Source of the DNA: Nitrospira sp.
GTDB taxonomy: Bacteria; Nitrospirota; Nitrospiria; Nitrospirales; Nitrospiraceae
Direction: 5' to 3'
Assembly: GCA_029194725.1 (NCBI GenBank)
Contig: JARFXQ010000002.1
Location: 248,001 to 312,000 of the forward strand
DNA: 64,000 nucleotides
Part shown: piece by piece, positions 8,319 to 17,700 of the stretch
Numbering within the stretch: the first letter of the stretch is position 1
Layout of the letters: every line of letters begins with the position of its first letter
Program-made: the position numbers and the translations under genes
The notes under the pieces: model-generated
What the model was told of the DNA's origin: nothing
The model's database searches: none
Seen by the model: the letters and a program-made list of their open reading frames with translations, nothing else

Positions 8319-8903
8319 TCACTCGGGTGCCGGGATTGAAATCAGAACACCGCCCAGCACGTCGTTGAGCTTATAGTCATGCTTCGCGCTACGTGGGTCC
8401 GTGTTATGACAGGTCACACAGCTTGGCGAAACAGCTTGGTCCGCGTAGAGGGCTTGGAAATGGCGCCCACCCCCCTCCTTGACGAAACCCTTGTATGGCT
8501 GCTCGGGATGCGCCATAACCGCCTCGAGTGCTGTCTGTTCAAACTTGGTTCGCGGGCTGCTCTGCTTGTTGATCGGGTTGAGGCTGATCAACCGATACCG
8601 CACCTTGCTTCCCGTCAGCTCAGCCAAGCTCGATGACTCCTGAACGAATTGAGCCGGGAGGGGGAGCGCGCTTTCCAAACGCCACCTCTCCGACGATTCG
8701 ATCACGCCTCTCTCTCGCATTCGTTCCACGACGTGGACTGTATAAAATGTCCTGTCGGCTGCCAGGACTGAATAGATGTAGTCCGTCACGGTTTCCAATG
8801 GAACGCTGCCGGACGATTCCTTCCCGGCGTTACCCGTTTCCCAACTCCCAAGGGCGCAGAGCGCGACGCTCAGGGCTCCAACAAGCCACATCCTTGTTGA
8901 CAT
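8319..8903 (-). CDS. Exported Tll0287-like (DUF3365) c-type haem protein
   Basis: Starting at the ATG at 8903 (GGGAGGATGTC upstream) gives a 194-residue protein with a signal peptide (MWLVGALSVALCALGSWETG). The mature region resembles the DUF3365/Tll0287 haem-PAS fold, with RTFYTVHVVERMRERG and RYRLISLNPINKQSSP. A single haem-binding CVTCH appears near the C-terminus, followed by a KLNDVLGGVLISIP tail. These proteins are periplasmic haem sensors or electron carriers. It belongs to a run of exported haem proteins on the same strand. The redox partner is unknown. Confidence 0.7.
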   Translation of the reverse strand: MSTRMWLVGALSVALCALGSWETGNAGKESSGSVPLETVTDYIYSVLAADRTFYTVHVVERMRERGVIESSERWRLESALPLPAQFVQESSSLAELTGSKVRYRLISLNPINKQSSPRTKFEQTALEAVMAHPEQPYKGFVKEGGGRHFQALYADQAVSPSCVTCHNTDPRSAKHDYKLNDVLGGVLISIPAPE

Positions 8904-9126
8904 GACATCCTCCCTTCGACCGAACCTCGTCCAAATGGGAGACCGGCACAACAAGATGCTAAAAAATGACAAACCCCTCCCTTTCGCTTGTGGGACGGTG
9001 GACATTCCTTTCTCGAAGATCATCCTCTGGCCTTGCAGTTTCTTCGTCTAGAACGCCACAAGCTCCCATCTTGCGTGACCATACTGGGCGACCATACTCA
9101 TCGGGCGCCGCCTGGGACCCTCATCC

Positions 9127-9570
9127 TCACCCCGCGTCATCCTCGATGGACACTCCAAGCCCGATCCAGGCTCTCAAAAGATCATGCCGAGTGATCGAGT
9201 ACGACACCTTCCCGTTCTTTTTCACCGGCAAACTTAGGAGTCGTTTGTCCTCCATGATTTTCACTGCTTCATCGACACTCGTCTCCTCGGTCACGGCGAT
9301 GTGCTCCTTCACCATCACATCTTCGGCTGTTAACCGGTTGAGATCCTTTTTTGCCTCCAACGCCCGAAGAATATCGAACTCGCTGATGAAACCAACGAAA
9401 ACACCTTGTTCGTCGACGATTGGTGCACCGGGAGTATGAGTGGCAAGGAGTTCAACGGCAACTCCCATCGCATTCTGATCACGGCGAAAAACTAGGTCGT
9501 TCGTCGCACGTAGCTGCCCCACGGTCTTGAACCCTCCCATAGGAACCCCTGGTCCTGTTAACGTAGTCAT
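9127..9570 (-). CDS. Tandem CBS-domain protein
   Basis: A 147-residue soluble protein made of two CBS motifs. The first includes GAPIVDEQGVFVGFISEFDILRAL, and the second ends with LLSLPVKKNGKVSYSITRHDLLRA. Such pairs bind adenine nucleotides and act as energy-status sensors, usually controlling a partner. No fused effector is present. A strong Shine-Dalgarno (AGGAGGAGGCGC) precedes the ATG. It is the only clearly cytosolic regulatory protein among these cytochrome genes. A target cannot be named. Confidence 0.85.
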   Translation of the reverse strand: MTTLTGPGVPMGGFKTVGQLRATNDLVFRRDQNAMGVAVELLATHTPGAPIVDEQGVFVGFISEFDILRALEAKKDLNRLTAEDVMVKEHIAVTEETSVDEAVKIMEDKRLLSLPVKKNGKVSYSITRHDLLRAWIGLGVSIEDDAG

Positions 9571-9947
9571 TGCGCCTCCTCCTGATTGATGGCTGATAGA
9601 GCTAAATCCGTTGTTTGTAAGAAACCCTCTCCCTCTCCTATTGGGTAAGAGCCTTCTTCCTCAAGATTGGATTCAGGACAGTTGAGTGCGATTCTGATGC
9701 CGCCACTACCCTGCAAGACATGTGCGATAGGTATTGAGTGAAATCACGGCTTGATGGAGCTAGACCAAGCGGTGAGAGGATGATGTGATGCAGGAATACC
9801 CAGAGTGATATTGTCAGGTGGGGAAAAAGGCAACAAACGGAGACGATGCACCAGGAACTTCTGAACGCTTAGCATTGCTTCCAACGACGCCGTAAACGAC
9901 CATCCGTCAGGGTGATGCATGCTTCGTTAAGAAACGGTGAAAGACTT
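9571..9947. other. Intergenic region, no gene seen
   Basis: This 377-bp gap lies between a cytochrome gene and the CBS gene, both on the minus strand. I see no supported frame, tRNA or terminator. A 15-bp inverted repeat (GTGAAAG-a-CTTTCAC, 9937-9951) straddles the cytochrome stop codon but has a one-base loop, so it is unlikely to be a terminator. Confidence 0.5.
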
Positions 9948-10484
9948 TCACTCATCTATACCGTCTCTTCGCCCTTGATGTCCCCTGCCTTGCATCCCAT
10001 CCATACCTTCACCCGGTCCCATGCCTCCTCTATGACCTCTCATGCCTGGTCCATGTCTCCGGGAAAAGGTCCGCTCATACTGAATGAGGGCCCAGATCTC
10101 TTCGTCGGACAAGACTTGACCGAACCCGACCATGCCGGTGCCGGGCGACCCATGTTTGATGACCCAGAAGAGTTCTCCTTCGGTACGATGTCGCCAAAAT
10201 CCATGGTGCTGAAAATTCCGAGGAGCAGGATTCAGTTTGACGCCAGCTGGCCCCTTGCCGTCTCCCTCCGCTCCATGACAGGTGAAGCAGGTGCCCTTCC
10301 CGTTATACAGCGCTTTCCCCTGCTCAATTACCTCGGGAGAATTCGACAAGGGGCTCCTGAGTGCTCTTGCTTCGACCAGCTTATCGGCTGGCACTCTCGG
10401 CTGCATCATGTGCCGCTCTGCTGCAGCGGCGGGGATCGCAAAAACAACCCCGACGACCAATAACAGGAACCGGCTCGTCTTCAT
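9948..10484 (-). CDS. Exported monohaem cytochrome c
   Basis: A 178-residue protein with a signal peptide (FLLLVVGVVFAIPAAAAE) and one haem motif, CFTCH, near residue 65. PRNFQHHGFWRHRTEGELFW and HGSPGTGMVGFG follow, the latter providing the likely methionine haem ligand. The last 30 residues are rich in Gly, Met, His and Arg. GGAGGAACAGTG precedes the ATG. It resembles the last haem domain of the tetrahaem protein at 10931-12340 (RNF... FWxIKxGSxGTGM), so the two are probably related by duplication. It should be a periplasmic electron carrier. Confidence 0.85.
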   Translation of the reverse strand: MKTSRFLLLVVGVVFAIPAAAAERHMMQPRVPADKLVEARALRSPLSNSPEVIEQGKALYNGKGTCFTCHGAEGDGKGPAGVKLNPAPRNFQHHGFWRHRTEGELFWVIKHGSPGTGMVGFGQVLSDEEIWALIQYERTFSRRHGPGMRGHRGGMGPGEGMDGMQGRGHQGRRDGIDE

Positions 10485-10512
10485 CACACTGTTCCTCCAT
10501 TCATTCCAGAAA

Positions 10513-10872
10513 TCAGAACATCACGTTCCGATCACGCTCGGCGACGGCTTTGATGTAATCCGGCATGCCTTTGATGGAAGCGCCGGCCACTAGATCTCCT
10601 CCGCCGATTTGTCTGGCCACGGCACAGGCACCGCACACCCAAATCGACACGCCAGATGCCTGGATCGCGGCGAGTAGTTCTTTCAACGGAGTCAGGTTCA
10701 CGCCGGTTACGTGATCAGCCACGCCCTTTCGCCCCAGCGTGACTGCTTCGTTCCACAGCCACAGCACCACGTCGTGGCCTTGCTCCTTGGCCGTCTTGGC
10801 GGCCATGAAGGGCAAGGTCGCCATCGTGGGATCGTCGGTTCCTCGACTACCAGAGATAATGAATGTCGCCAC
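10513..10872 (-). CDS. DsrE/DsrF-like family protein
   Basis: A 119-residue cytoplasmic protein of the DsrE/YchN family with GTDDPTMATLPFMAAKTA at the N-terminus. A conserved cysteine region, VSIWVCGACAVARQIG, lies near residue 78, the place where DsrE-type sulfur carriers place reactive cysteines. It starts with GTG, supported by AAGGAGGAAGAA. DsrE-like proteins bind persulfides or act in sulfur relay. With the nearby TsdA-like cytochrome this suggests sulfur-compound metabolism, but the family is broad and some members are uncharacterised. Confidence 0.75.
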   Translation of the reverse strand: MATFIISGSRGTDDPTMATLPFMAAKTAKEQGHDVVLWLWNEAVTLGRKGVADHVTGVNLTPLKELLAAIQASGVSIWVCGACAVARQIGGGDLVAGASIKGMPDYIKAVAERDRNVMF

Positions 10873-10930
10873 TTCTTCCTCCTTCGTTCGTATCCCGTCT
10901 CTCGCAGGCGGGTGATGCTTGACGCGCTCC

Positions 10931-12340
10931 TCACTTCGCCAGCGAGCGAACGTAGTGAATCAGTTGCCATACTTGATCGTCAGACAACCCGGAAAACGCC
11001 ATCATGCCTGTCCCCATGGAACCATTCTTGATGATCCAGAATAACTGACCATCTGGGATCTCGCGCATCATTATTCCGCAGGTAAAGTTTCTAGGAGGCG
11101 GCACCAAGGCCGCACCCATCAAGCCCTTTCCATCACCTTGCTCGCCGTGACACATCATGCAAGCGGCCGGCTGCGCCGTTCTGAGAAATAATTCTTTACC
11201 CGCCCGGATGGTACTCGCGGACGGTGGCAGCGGACTCGTTCTCGTCAGGAAGTCTTCCGGTGCTTTGGCCGTCTTGCGTGGCTGCACGCAGGCGCCGCCC
11301 TGGGCATCGCCACCCGTAGCGGCGACATCCGGTATTCCCTTGAATGTAACCTTCACATAGGCGATCACATCCGCTACGCCCTGTTGCCCGATGGTCAGGC
11401 CCCAGTACGGCATGTTCGGCGATTTTCCGACGCCCAGGCCGCCGTGGTTGATCACATTATAGAGGTACTCGATCGGGAGCTTCTCGAACGGCATGTTGGC
11501 ATGGATGGCCGGTTTCGGTTCGAGCCCAGAGGCAGCGGGACCGTCGCCCTTGCCGGTGAAGCCGTGGCACTGAGCACAATATTCCTTGTAGAGCCCCTTT
11601 CCCCTCTCAACGCTCGCGTTGGCGAACTCCTGACTCGTCCAAGGCTCGTAGTACTTGAAGTCTTTTGCGCCTTGTGCGGCAAGGAACCCGATCACCGCTC
11701 GCAATTGCGGGTCGGTCGCATCTGCCAGAAATTCCCCGGTATGGATGATGAAGTCCTGGGGATTCTGGCCAAAACGATACAGCCAGTCCATGTTATATCG
11801 CTGACCGGCATTCTGCAAAGCGGTACTCTGCGGGCCACCGATAACCTTGCCGTTCTCCTCGATCGTGTGGCAGCCGAGGCAGGCATGGGCCTTAAAGGCC
11901 ATCCCTCCGAACGTCACATCAAACTTCGTCACTTTCGAGAGATCAAATGCGCCGACCGCCACGCGCGGGTCTGTATTGTGTTCGGCGAAGTAATCGGCGA
12001 TTTCGTTCGCTTCAGATTCTGTCACCATGGGATGCTTCGATGAAACGTCCGTCAAATCCCACCGGTAGCCTTTGACATAGATCGGGGCTTCTTTTCCAGT
12101 GAGCCAGCGAATAAGCCAAGACCGTTGATACTTGCTGCCGGCCCAGATCAAGTCAGGAGCTCGGAGATTGAATCGAGAATCGGCTGTGCCATCCAAGCGG
12201 TGACACTGCACACAGGTTTGTTGGAGCAGATCCTTTGCGCGGGATTGATCACTCGCAAAGGATGGGTCCTGAAATAGAGCCAATCCCGCTATCAGAGTCG
12301 TGGTGGCTGCGATCACTCTTGCGGTTCCTTCCAGATTCAT
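10931..12340 (-). CDS. Exported tetrahaem c-type cytochrome
   Basis: Starting at the ATG at 12340 (GGAGAGAGAAA upstream) gives 469 residues. A signal peptide (ARVIAATTTLIAGLALF) precedes four haem motifs in order: CVQCH, CLGCH, CAQCH and CMMCH. The layout looks like concatenated class I cytochrome c domains, each with a later Met-containing segment such as GSMGTGMM. The open frame extends 23 codons further upstream without support. It is likely a periplasmic multi-domain electron-transfer protein or the cytochrome subunit of an oxidoreductase whose partner is not evident here. It sits between the DsrE and OsmC genes. Confidence 0.85.
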   Translation of the reverse strand: MNLEGTARVIAATTTLIAGLALFQDPSFASDQSRAKDLLQQTCVQCHRLDGTADSRFNLRAPDLIWAGSKYQRSWLIRWLTGKEAPIYVKGYRWDLTDVSSKHPMVTESEANEIADYFAEHNTDPRVAVGAFDLSKVTKFDVTFGGMAFKAHACLGCHTIEENGKVIGGPQSTALQNAGQRYNMDWLYRFGQNPQDFIIHTGEFLADATDPQLRAVIGFLAAQGAKDFKYYEPWTSQEFANASVERGKGLYKEYCAQCHGFTGKGDGPAASGLEPKPAIHANMPFEKLPIEYLYNVINHGGLGVGKSPNMPYWGLTIGQQGVADVIAYVKVTFKGIPDVAATGGDAQGGACVQPRKTAKAPEDFLTRTSPLPPSASTIRAGKELFLRTAQPAACMMCHGEQGDGKGLMGAALVPPPRNFTCGIMMREIPDGQLFWIIKNGSMGTGMMAFSGLSDDQVWQLIHYVRSLAK

Positions 12341-12398
12341 TTTCTCTCTCCGGTTGATGAGGTCTCGGCCAAAGTTATCTGTCCTGTCTTGTGTGCTC

Positions 12399-12818
12399 TC
12401 ACGACCCATCAGTTTTCTGATGTGTGGACGGATTCAGCTTGATCTCGATGGTCGGCGTCACTGCGATTGATTGGTGCACGGTGCAACCATGGGCCACCTT
12501 CAACAGCCGCTCTCTTTGTTCCACCGTGATTCGATGGGGAAGATGGATCCCAATATCGATACGGCCGACTCGGTGTGGACTCTCGGCCATCGCCCATTCC
12601 GCATCGACTGCCAAGCCGTCTCGCGAAATGCCGTGCCTCCCGCAGAATTGCCCGACGAAGTATGCAACGCAACTCGCGACGGACCCGACAAAGAGCTCAA
12701 CGGGACCCATTCCAGCACCCTGTCCCCCGTCCTCCACTGCCTGGTCGGTGATGATTCGATGCTGGCCGCTCACGATGTCGTAGCGAGTCCCGCCGTGAAA
12801 AGTAGCCGTGAGTTTCAT
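12399..12818 (-). CDS. OsmC family protein
   Basis: A 139-residue OsmC/Ohr-superfamily protein. Visible features are GGTRYDIVSGQHRIITDQ, a VASCVAYFVGQF segment holding the first catalytic-type cysteine (GSVASC), and HGCTVHQSIAVTPTI holding the second (HGCTV). This Cys pair reduces organic peroxides or persulfides. The ATG at 12818 has AGG 8 bp upstream; a GTG three codons earlier is also open. A second OsmC-like gene lies at 24922-25356. Placement between cytochrome genes suggests protection of the exported redox system. Confidence 0.8.
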   Translation of the reverse strand: MKLTATFHGGTRYDIVSGQHRIITDQAVEDGGQGAGMGPVELFVGSVASCVAYFVGQFCGRHGISRDGLAVDAEWAMAESPHRVGRIDIGIHLPHRITVEQRERLLKVAHGCTVHQSIAVTPTIEIKLNPSTHQKTDGS

Positions 12819-12890
12819 GTCACGCACCTGATCACAGCCATTTCTTTACCCTTGACGAATGCCGCTTGGCGTACGTCACACGCCCCAACA

Positions 12891-13745
12891 TCAATACGGC
12901 ACATCCGCCGGCTTGCCCCCCTTGGGCCAATCATGGATCTTGTCGGGAAAGTCCCGTCGAGGCTGAGTATTGATATGGGTCGCAACATCGATGGCTTCAT
13001 CATCCGTCACCGTCCACCCCCAGCCTCGTGGCATGTTGGCCTTAATAAAGGAAGCGGCTACGCTGATCCGAGCCATTCCTGCACCAATGTTGTACGAACG
13101 TGGTCCCCACAGGGGCGGTCCTGCCATCGTCCCTTGCCCATCGGAGCCATGGCAGAAGACACATTTCTTTTCAAAGACCCGCTTGCCGTTCAGAGGGTCC
13201 GGTTGATGAGCAGAGGTCAGGCGCGGGATGCCTCGCCACGGGACCGCACTTCCGGGCGGCATGTTCTGGGATAACCATTCTATGTACGCGACGATGGCCG
13301 TGAGCTTGACACTGTCGGGCGGCAGAGGCTGCCCGTTCATACTTCGTTCGAAACACTCATTGATTTGATCGGCCAGCGTTATCTGTCGGCCCGCTCGTTC
13401 ATGATACTGAGGATAGAGTATGCTGATGCCGACGAATGACACGGAGTTCGGATGGAGCCCTGCATCCAAATGACAATTGGAGCAGTTAAGTGCGTTCCCA
13501 ACATACCGTTTCCCATATTCCTGCGTGTCGACGATCATCTTGTAGCCCAGCCGAATCTGTTCGCCCCTCAGATCACCCGGAATGGTTTCGGGCGACGGCG
13601 GCGAAAACAACACCTCGACCGGCGATTTCGCGTTCCGACGACCAGTTGCCTCCTCACTCCCTGTCACCCGTGGAGGTGGGACACAACTACTCATCACCAA
13701 CAGCGTACTCACGAGCACGAGGCCTGCAGTCAAGGGTCGGCTCAT
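12891..13745 (-). CDS. tsdA: TsdA-like dihaem cytochrome lipoprotein (thiosulfate dehydrogenase / tetrathionate reductase family)
   Basis: A 284-residue lipoprotein with a signal peptide ending in the lipobox VMSSC (Cys21). Two haem motifs are CSNCH (88-92) and CVFCH (194-198). The surrounding sequence matches TsdA: YVGNALNCSNCHLDAG, INECFERSMNGQPLP with Cys130 as the likely unusual cysteine ligand of haem 1, PPLWGPRSYNIGAGMAR, and FIKANMPRG, where Met237 is a plausible haem 2 ligand. The family interconverts thiosulfate and tetrathionate in the periplasm. Direction cannot be read from sequence. GAGG 8 bp upstream supports the start. Confidence 0.8.
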   Translation of the reverse strand: MSRPLTAGLVLVSTLLVMSSCVPPPRVTGSEEATGRRNAKSPVEVLFSPPSPETIPGDLRGEQIRLGYKMIVDTQEYGKRYVGNALNCSNCHLDAGLHPNSVSFVGISILYPQYHERAGRQITLADQINECFERSMNGQPLPPDSVKLTAIVAYIEWLSQNMPPGSAVPWRGIPRLTSAHQPDPLNGKRVFEKKCVFCHGSDGQGTMAGPPLWGPRSYNIGAGMARISVAASFIKANMPRGWGWTVTDDEAIDVATHINTQPRRDFPDKIHDWPKGGKPADVPY

Positions 13746-13755
13746 AGACCGGACC

Positions 13756-13974
13756 TCATTTCTTCACACCGGACGCTGGAGAGCAGGTATTGATCCCCAA
13801 CAACGAGGACAGCGGACAATACCCCACTGCCCCAGTGAGCAGCAGTATGACCCCCACCGCAAGTGCTACTCCCCCCACGGCGGTTGAAAGCCCCGCAAAG
13901 AGGCCGATCATGATCGCCAGCAGTCCTGCTCCAATTCGAATAGGTCTCTCAATCCCTCCGACATTACACGTCAT
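13756..13974 (-). CDS. DUF2892 (YgaP-like) membrane protein
   Basis: A 72-residue protein starting MTCNVGGIERPIRIG, the conserved DUF2892 opening. Two hydrophobic helices span about 14-30 and 34-52, and YCPLSSLLGINTC closes the domain. This domain forms the membrane half of YgaP-type rhodaneses and also occurs alone. A very strong Shine-Dalgarno (AGGAGGTAG) precedes the ATG. DUF2892 proteins are often found with sulfur-transfer proteins, which fits the neighbouring TsdA-like gene. Confidence 0.85.
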   Translation of the reverse strand: MTCNVGGIERPIRIGAGLLAIMIGLFAGLSTAVGGVALAVGVILLLTGAVGYCPLSSLLGINTCSPASGVKK

Positions 13975-13991
13975 GGCACTACCTCCTCGTC

Positions 13992-14258
13992 TTACACAGT
14001 GATGTTGATCTTATTTCCGTCACACAGGATAGGAGCCATTTCCCGTCTATTGGATTCATCGTTATGGTTGCCCACCGGACTCGACTCAAGTCTGCGCACA
14101 TAGGCCGACACATCCAAAATTTCTTCATCAGAGAGAGACTGTTTCCACACACTCATCGCAGTGTTCGGTTTGCCATCATGCATGCGCCGGGACAACGTAC
14201 CGCCGAGTTGATTAGGAGAACCGACGAAGCGAGGTCGACCGGAGGCTGAACCTCCACG
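13992..14258 (-). pseudogene. C-terminal remnant of a cytochrome c
   Basis: The minus strand encodes a cytochrome c tail, QLGGTLSRRMHDGKPN followed by SVWKQSLSDEEILDVSAYVRRL, ending at 13992. No CxxCH haem motif precedes it; upstream the frame reads into unrelated sequence and a stop. A separate frame further upstream starts with a good Shine-Dalgarno (GGGGAGAAAG) and a signal-peptide-like MHAGTRRVVLSIGLVV. The gene has probably lost its haem-binding centre by internal deletion. A similar remnant lies at 25952-26056. Confidence 0.6.
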
Positions 14259-14260
14259 CC

Positions 14261-14764
14261 GGCGTCACAACTAGCCCTATCGACAACACCACCCTTCGTG
14301 TACCGGCATGCATCTTTCTCCCCTGGATGACCTCCATCTTGCGATCACTGTGCCACTAACCGCCAATAGGCATGGCGATTTGTATCTTTATTTGTCAATC
14401 GCTTATACCGCCTTGGTTGACGTCGCGCGCGGAGAAACAGGAGTGGATTGGCGAAAAACCCCTCAGCAACACTTCGCCCAATGACGCAGACTGCTACAGG
14501 GTTTGCTCTTGAGCTGCTTGAATTAGTGTGTAGTGGGTAGTATCTTGTCTCACTTCCACCGATCTCAAGACGACGGATCCAACGTAAGAGAAGCTGCCGC
14601 TTCGAGGGCGCACAAAGCGTTTGGCAAGAAATTCCATTGCTGTGGGAAACAGGGAAATTCTTTGAATTTGGTATCAAGCACACTACTCTAGGCATCGGTG
14701 AAGAGAGCACCGACGGCAGTTGAACAGAGTTTTTCCCAAATAGAAGGCCGGTGGGCTCGCCTAC
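14261..14764. other. Upstream region of the NRPS gene
   Basis: About 500 bp separate the cytochrome remnant from the NRPS start. A 196-codon minus-strand frame crosses it and continues into the NRPS, but it lacks family features and is treated as a shadow. A 6-bp hairpin (TCGGTG/CACCGA, 14695-14713) lies 52 bp before the start. No convincing promoter was found: one TTGAAT has only a weak -10 partner at 16-17 bp. Confidence 0.4.
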
Positions 14765-17700
14765 ATGTCTAAACTTCCTCCCCGGGTTTTCCATAACCTC
14801 CTTGACCTTTTTGCCTTTCGATGTCGGCAACAACCGGAAGCGCTTGCCTATGCCCTGATTCGTGACAACCTCGAAATTGAGAGTCAGCTGACCTATGGAC
14901 AACTTGAACGCAGGGTGCGCGCTCTTGCCGGTCATCTCGCGCGCGAAGTCTCACCAGAAGCCAAAGTTCTTCTGCTCTACCCACAGGGACTCGATGTTAC
15001 ATGCGCCTTTTGGGCATGTGCCTGTGCCGGCCTCATACCGGTTCCCGCTCCGGCTCCTGATCCCGTTAGACAGAAACACAGCCTGCCGAGACTTCGCTCT
15101 ATTATTGAGGATGCCCAGGCATCGCTTGTGCTCACGACCTCAGGCATCCAGGCTCTGTCTTCTGATCTATCAATCGCGAAGGGAATGGGTCAGATTAAAT
15201 GGGTAGCGACTGATCAACTCTACGATCAGGCCGACTCGGTTGAGTTACCCTGCCCTCCTAGCACCGCTCTTGCCTATCTGCAATATACCTCGGGCTCGAC
15301 GGCCAGTCCTCGTGGCGTCATGATCAGTCATGGAAACGTGCTCGCCCATTGCAAAGCTTTGAGTTTGGCCGGAGAAGTGTCGGACAACAGCCGGTCGCTC
15401 TGCTGGTTGCCGTACTTCCATGACTATGGACTGTTGCATGGAATCATCGCTCCGTTCTATGCCGGTATTCCCGCTTATTTGATGTCGCCCATCACCTTTC
15501 TCAGACGGCCGCTACGTTGGCTCGATGCGGTCTCTCGATTTGCGATTACCCATACCGGTGGACCGAACTTTTCCTATGAGGCTTGCCTCAGAGCTGTACG
15601 GCAGCAAGGAGGGTGGCAAGCCGACTTGAGTACATGGATGATCGCCAGTTGTGGCGCCGAACCTATTCATCCGAATACGGTTGAGCAGTTTATCAATACT
15701 TTTCATCCACATGGTTTTCAACGAACTGCGTTCGCCCCGGGATATGGACTTGCAGAGGCAACGTTATTGGCAACGATGAAGCGGGCTGGAGCAGAACCGA
15801 GCTTCTTGCATGTGGAGTCCGACGCGCTGGCTGACTCGATCGTCAACGAGTCTCCCGCATCGGAACAGGGAACGCGGACATTGGTCGGATGCGGGGAACC
15901 TCTCGAAGGGACTCATATACGGATTGTGAATCCTGCGACGCAGCGCGAGTGCCGGTCGGGTGTTGTGGGAGAAGTGTGGCTGGCTGGAGCTGGGGTCGGT
16001 TCCGGATACTGGGGTAAACCGGAAGAAACCGACGCCACATTTCGCGCCACTCTCGCCGGATCGAGCGATGGTCCCTATTTACGGACCGGCGATCTGGGAT
16101 TCCTCCACGGCGGAGAGCTGTTCCTGACCGGACGTCTCAAAGATCTGATCATCGTGCGTGGGCGAAATTATTATCCTCATGATCTGGAGTGGTCGGCCCA
16201 ACAGGCGCATCCCGGTTTGCGACGTGGATATGGGGCGGCTTTCTCCGTTGAGGGCAAGACCGGCGAGCTTGTAGTGCTGGTCCATGAGATCGAGAAGCAG
16301 GTGTCTGACTCAGACCTGACGGAAATCGTGAGTTGCATCCGTCGTGCCCTGGCCGACGAATATGAACTCGAAATCCACACGTTGGTGCTGATCAAGTCCG
16401 GCACAATCCCAAGAACTTCCAGCGGAAAAATTCAGCGAGGCGCCTGCAGGGCGGCCTTTGAGGCCGGTCGACTCGCCGTAGTCATGACGAGCAGGCTGGA
16501 CCAGGCTCAAGAGGCAACCGATGTGGGACCGAGCGAAGCTCCGCAACCTCCCGTCGAGAAACGGTTGGCCGAGATCTGGCAAGAGGTGCTGGGAGTACCT
16601 CATCCCCATCGCCATGCGAACTTCTTTGCGCTCGGAGGCAACTCGCTCCTCGCGGCACAGGTTGTCGCGCGCATCCTCGATGTCTTCCACATCGAGCTCC
16701 CGCTCAGCCTGCTGTTCGAATGTCCGACATTGTCCTCACTGGCCGCTCGGATCGCTGAACCGAGCACCAGTCCGAATGCCTCGGACCGGGCCGAGAAGGG
16801 GTACGGGTACACAGATGTCGACGGCGGGATGCGGATTCCACCCGTTCCCCTTCTGCCGGCATCTTCAAGGGAAGGCAGGATTTCTCTCAGTCCCTCGCAG
16901 CAGCGACTGTGGTTCTTGGAGCAGGTTCGCCCTGGGAGCGCGATCAACCATATTTCCATGGAGGTGCGTCTACAGGGGGCCGTCAACCCTGAGATGTTGG
17001 AGCGGTCCGTGCAGGAAATCACCCGCCGTCACGAGATTCTTCGAACCCGTTTCGGATCGGAGCGAGGTGAGGGATTCGCTGAGATTTCCTCTGAGATGAT
17101 CGTCACGATCGGACGACAAGATTTCCAAACATTGAAGCCTCCGGAGCAAGAGATTCAGATGCGGCAATTCCTTCGAACTGAGAGGAGCCGCCCGTTCAAC
17201 CTACGACAGGGACCGGTATTTCGAGTGACTCTGTTGGTGCTTGAACCGACAGTGCATGTCCTGGCTCTGACATTCCACCGGCTTGTCGCCGATGGATGGT
17301 CTCTTCGTATCTTCTGGAAGGAATTGGCCCTTCTCTGGAAGGCCGACGGTGATATTCAAAAGGCTCGCCTTCCCATATTGACCGTTCAATATGCGGACTA
17401 TGCCGATTGGCAGAGAGCCAGGCTGGATCAAGGCCTTCGTGAGGTCCATCGAGCCTACTGGGTTCGACAGTTAAGCGGGGCCCGTTCTCCCGCTGAACTA
17501 CCGGTCGATCGTCAGAGGCCGCGGGTACGTACGTTCGAGGGAGGCGTGCGATCACGACCGCTTTCTCAAAAACTTTCGGCCGGCCTCAACCTCTTCTGTC
17601 AGGATCAGAATGTCACGACGTTCATGGTGCTGTATGCCGTCTTTGCAATTTGGCTGCGCCGCTACACACAAGACTCGGATATCGTCATCGGATCGATCGT

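Noticed and set aside
14622..14640. TGGCA...TTGC resembling a sigma-54 promoter before the NRPS
   Set aside because: The spacing between the GG and GC elements is four bases too long.
14345..14935. 196-codon minus-strand frame upstream of and into the NRPS
   Set aside because: It overlaps the NRPS start, has no family features and no Shine-Dalgarno.
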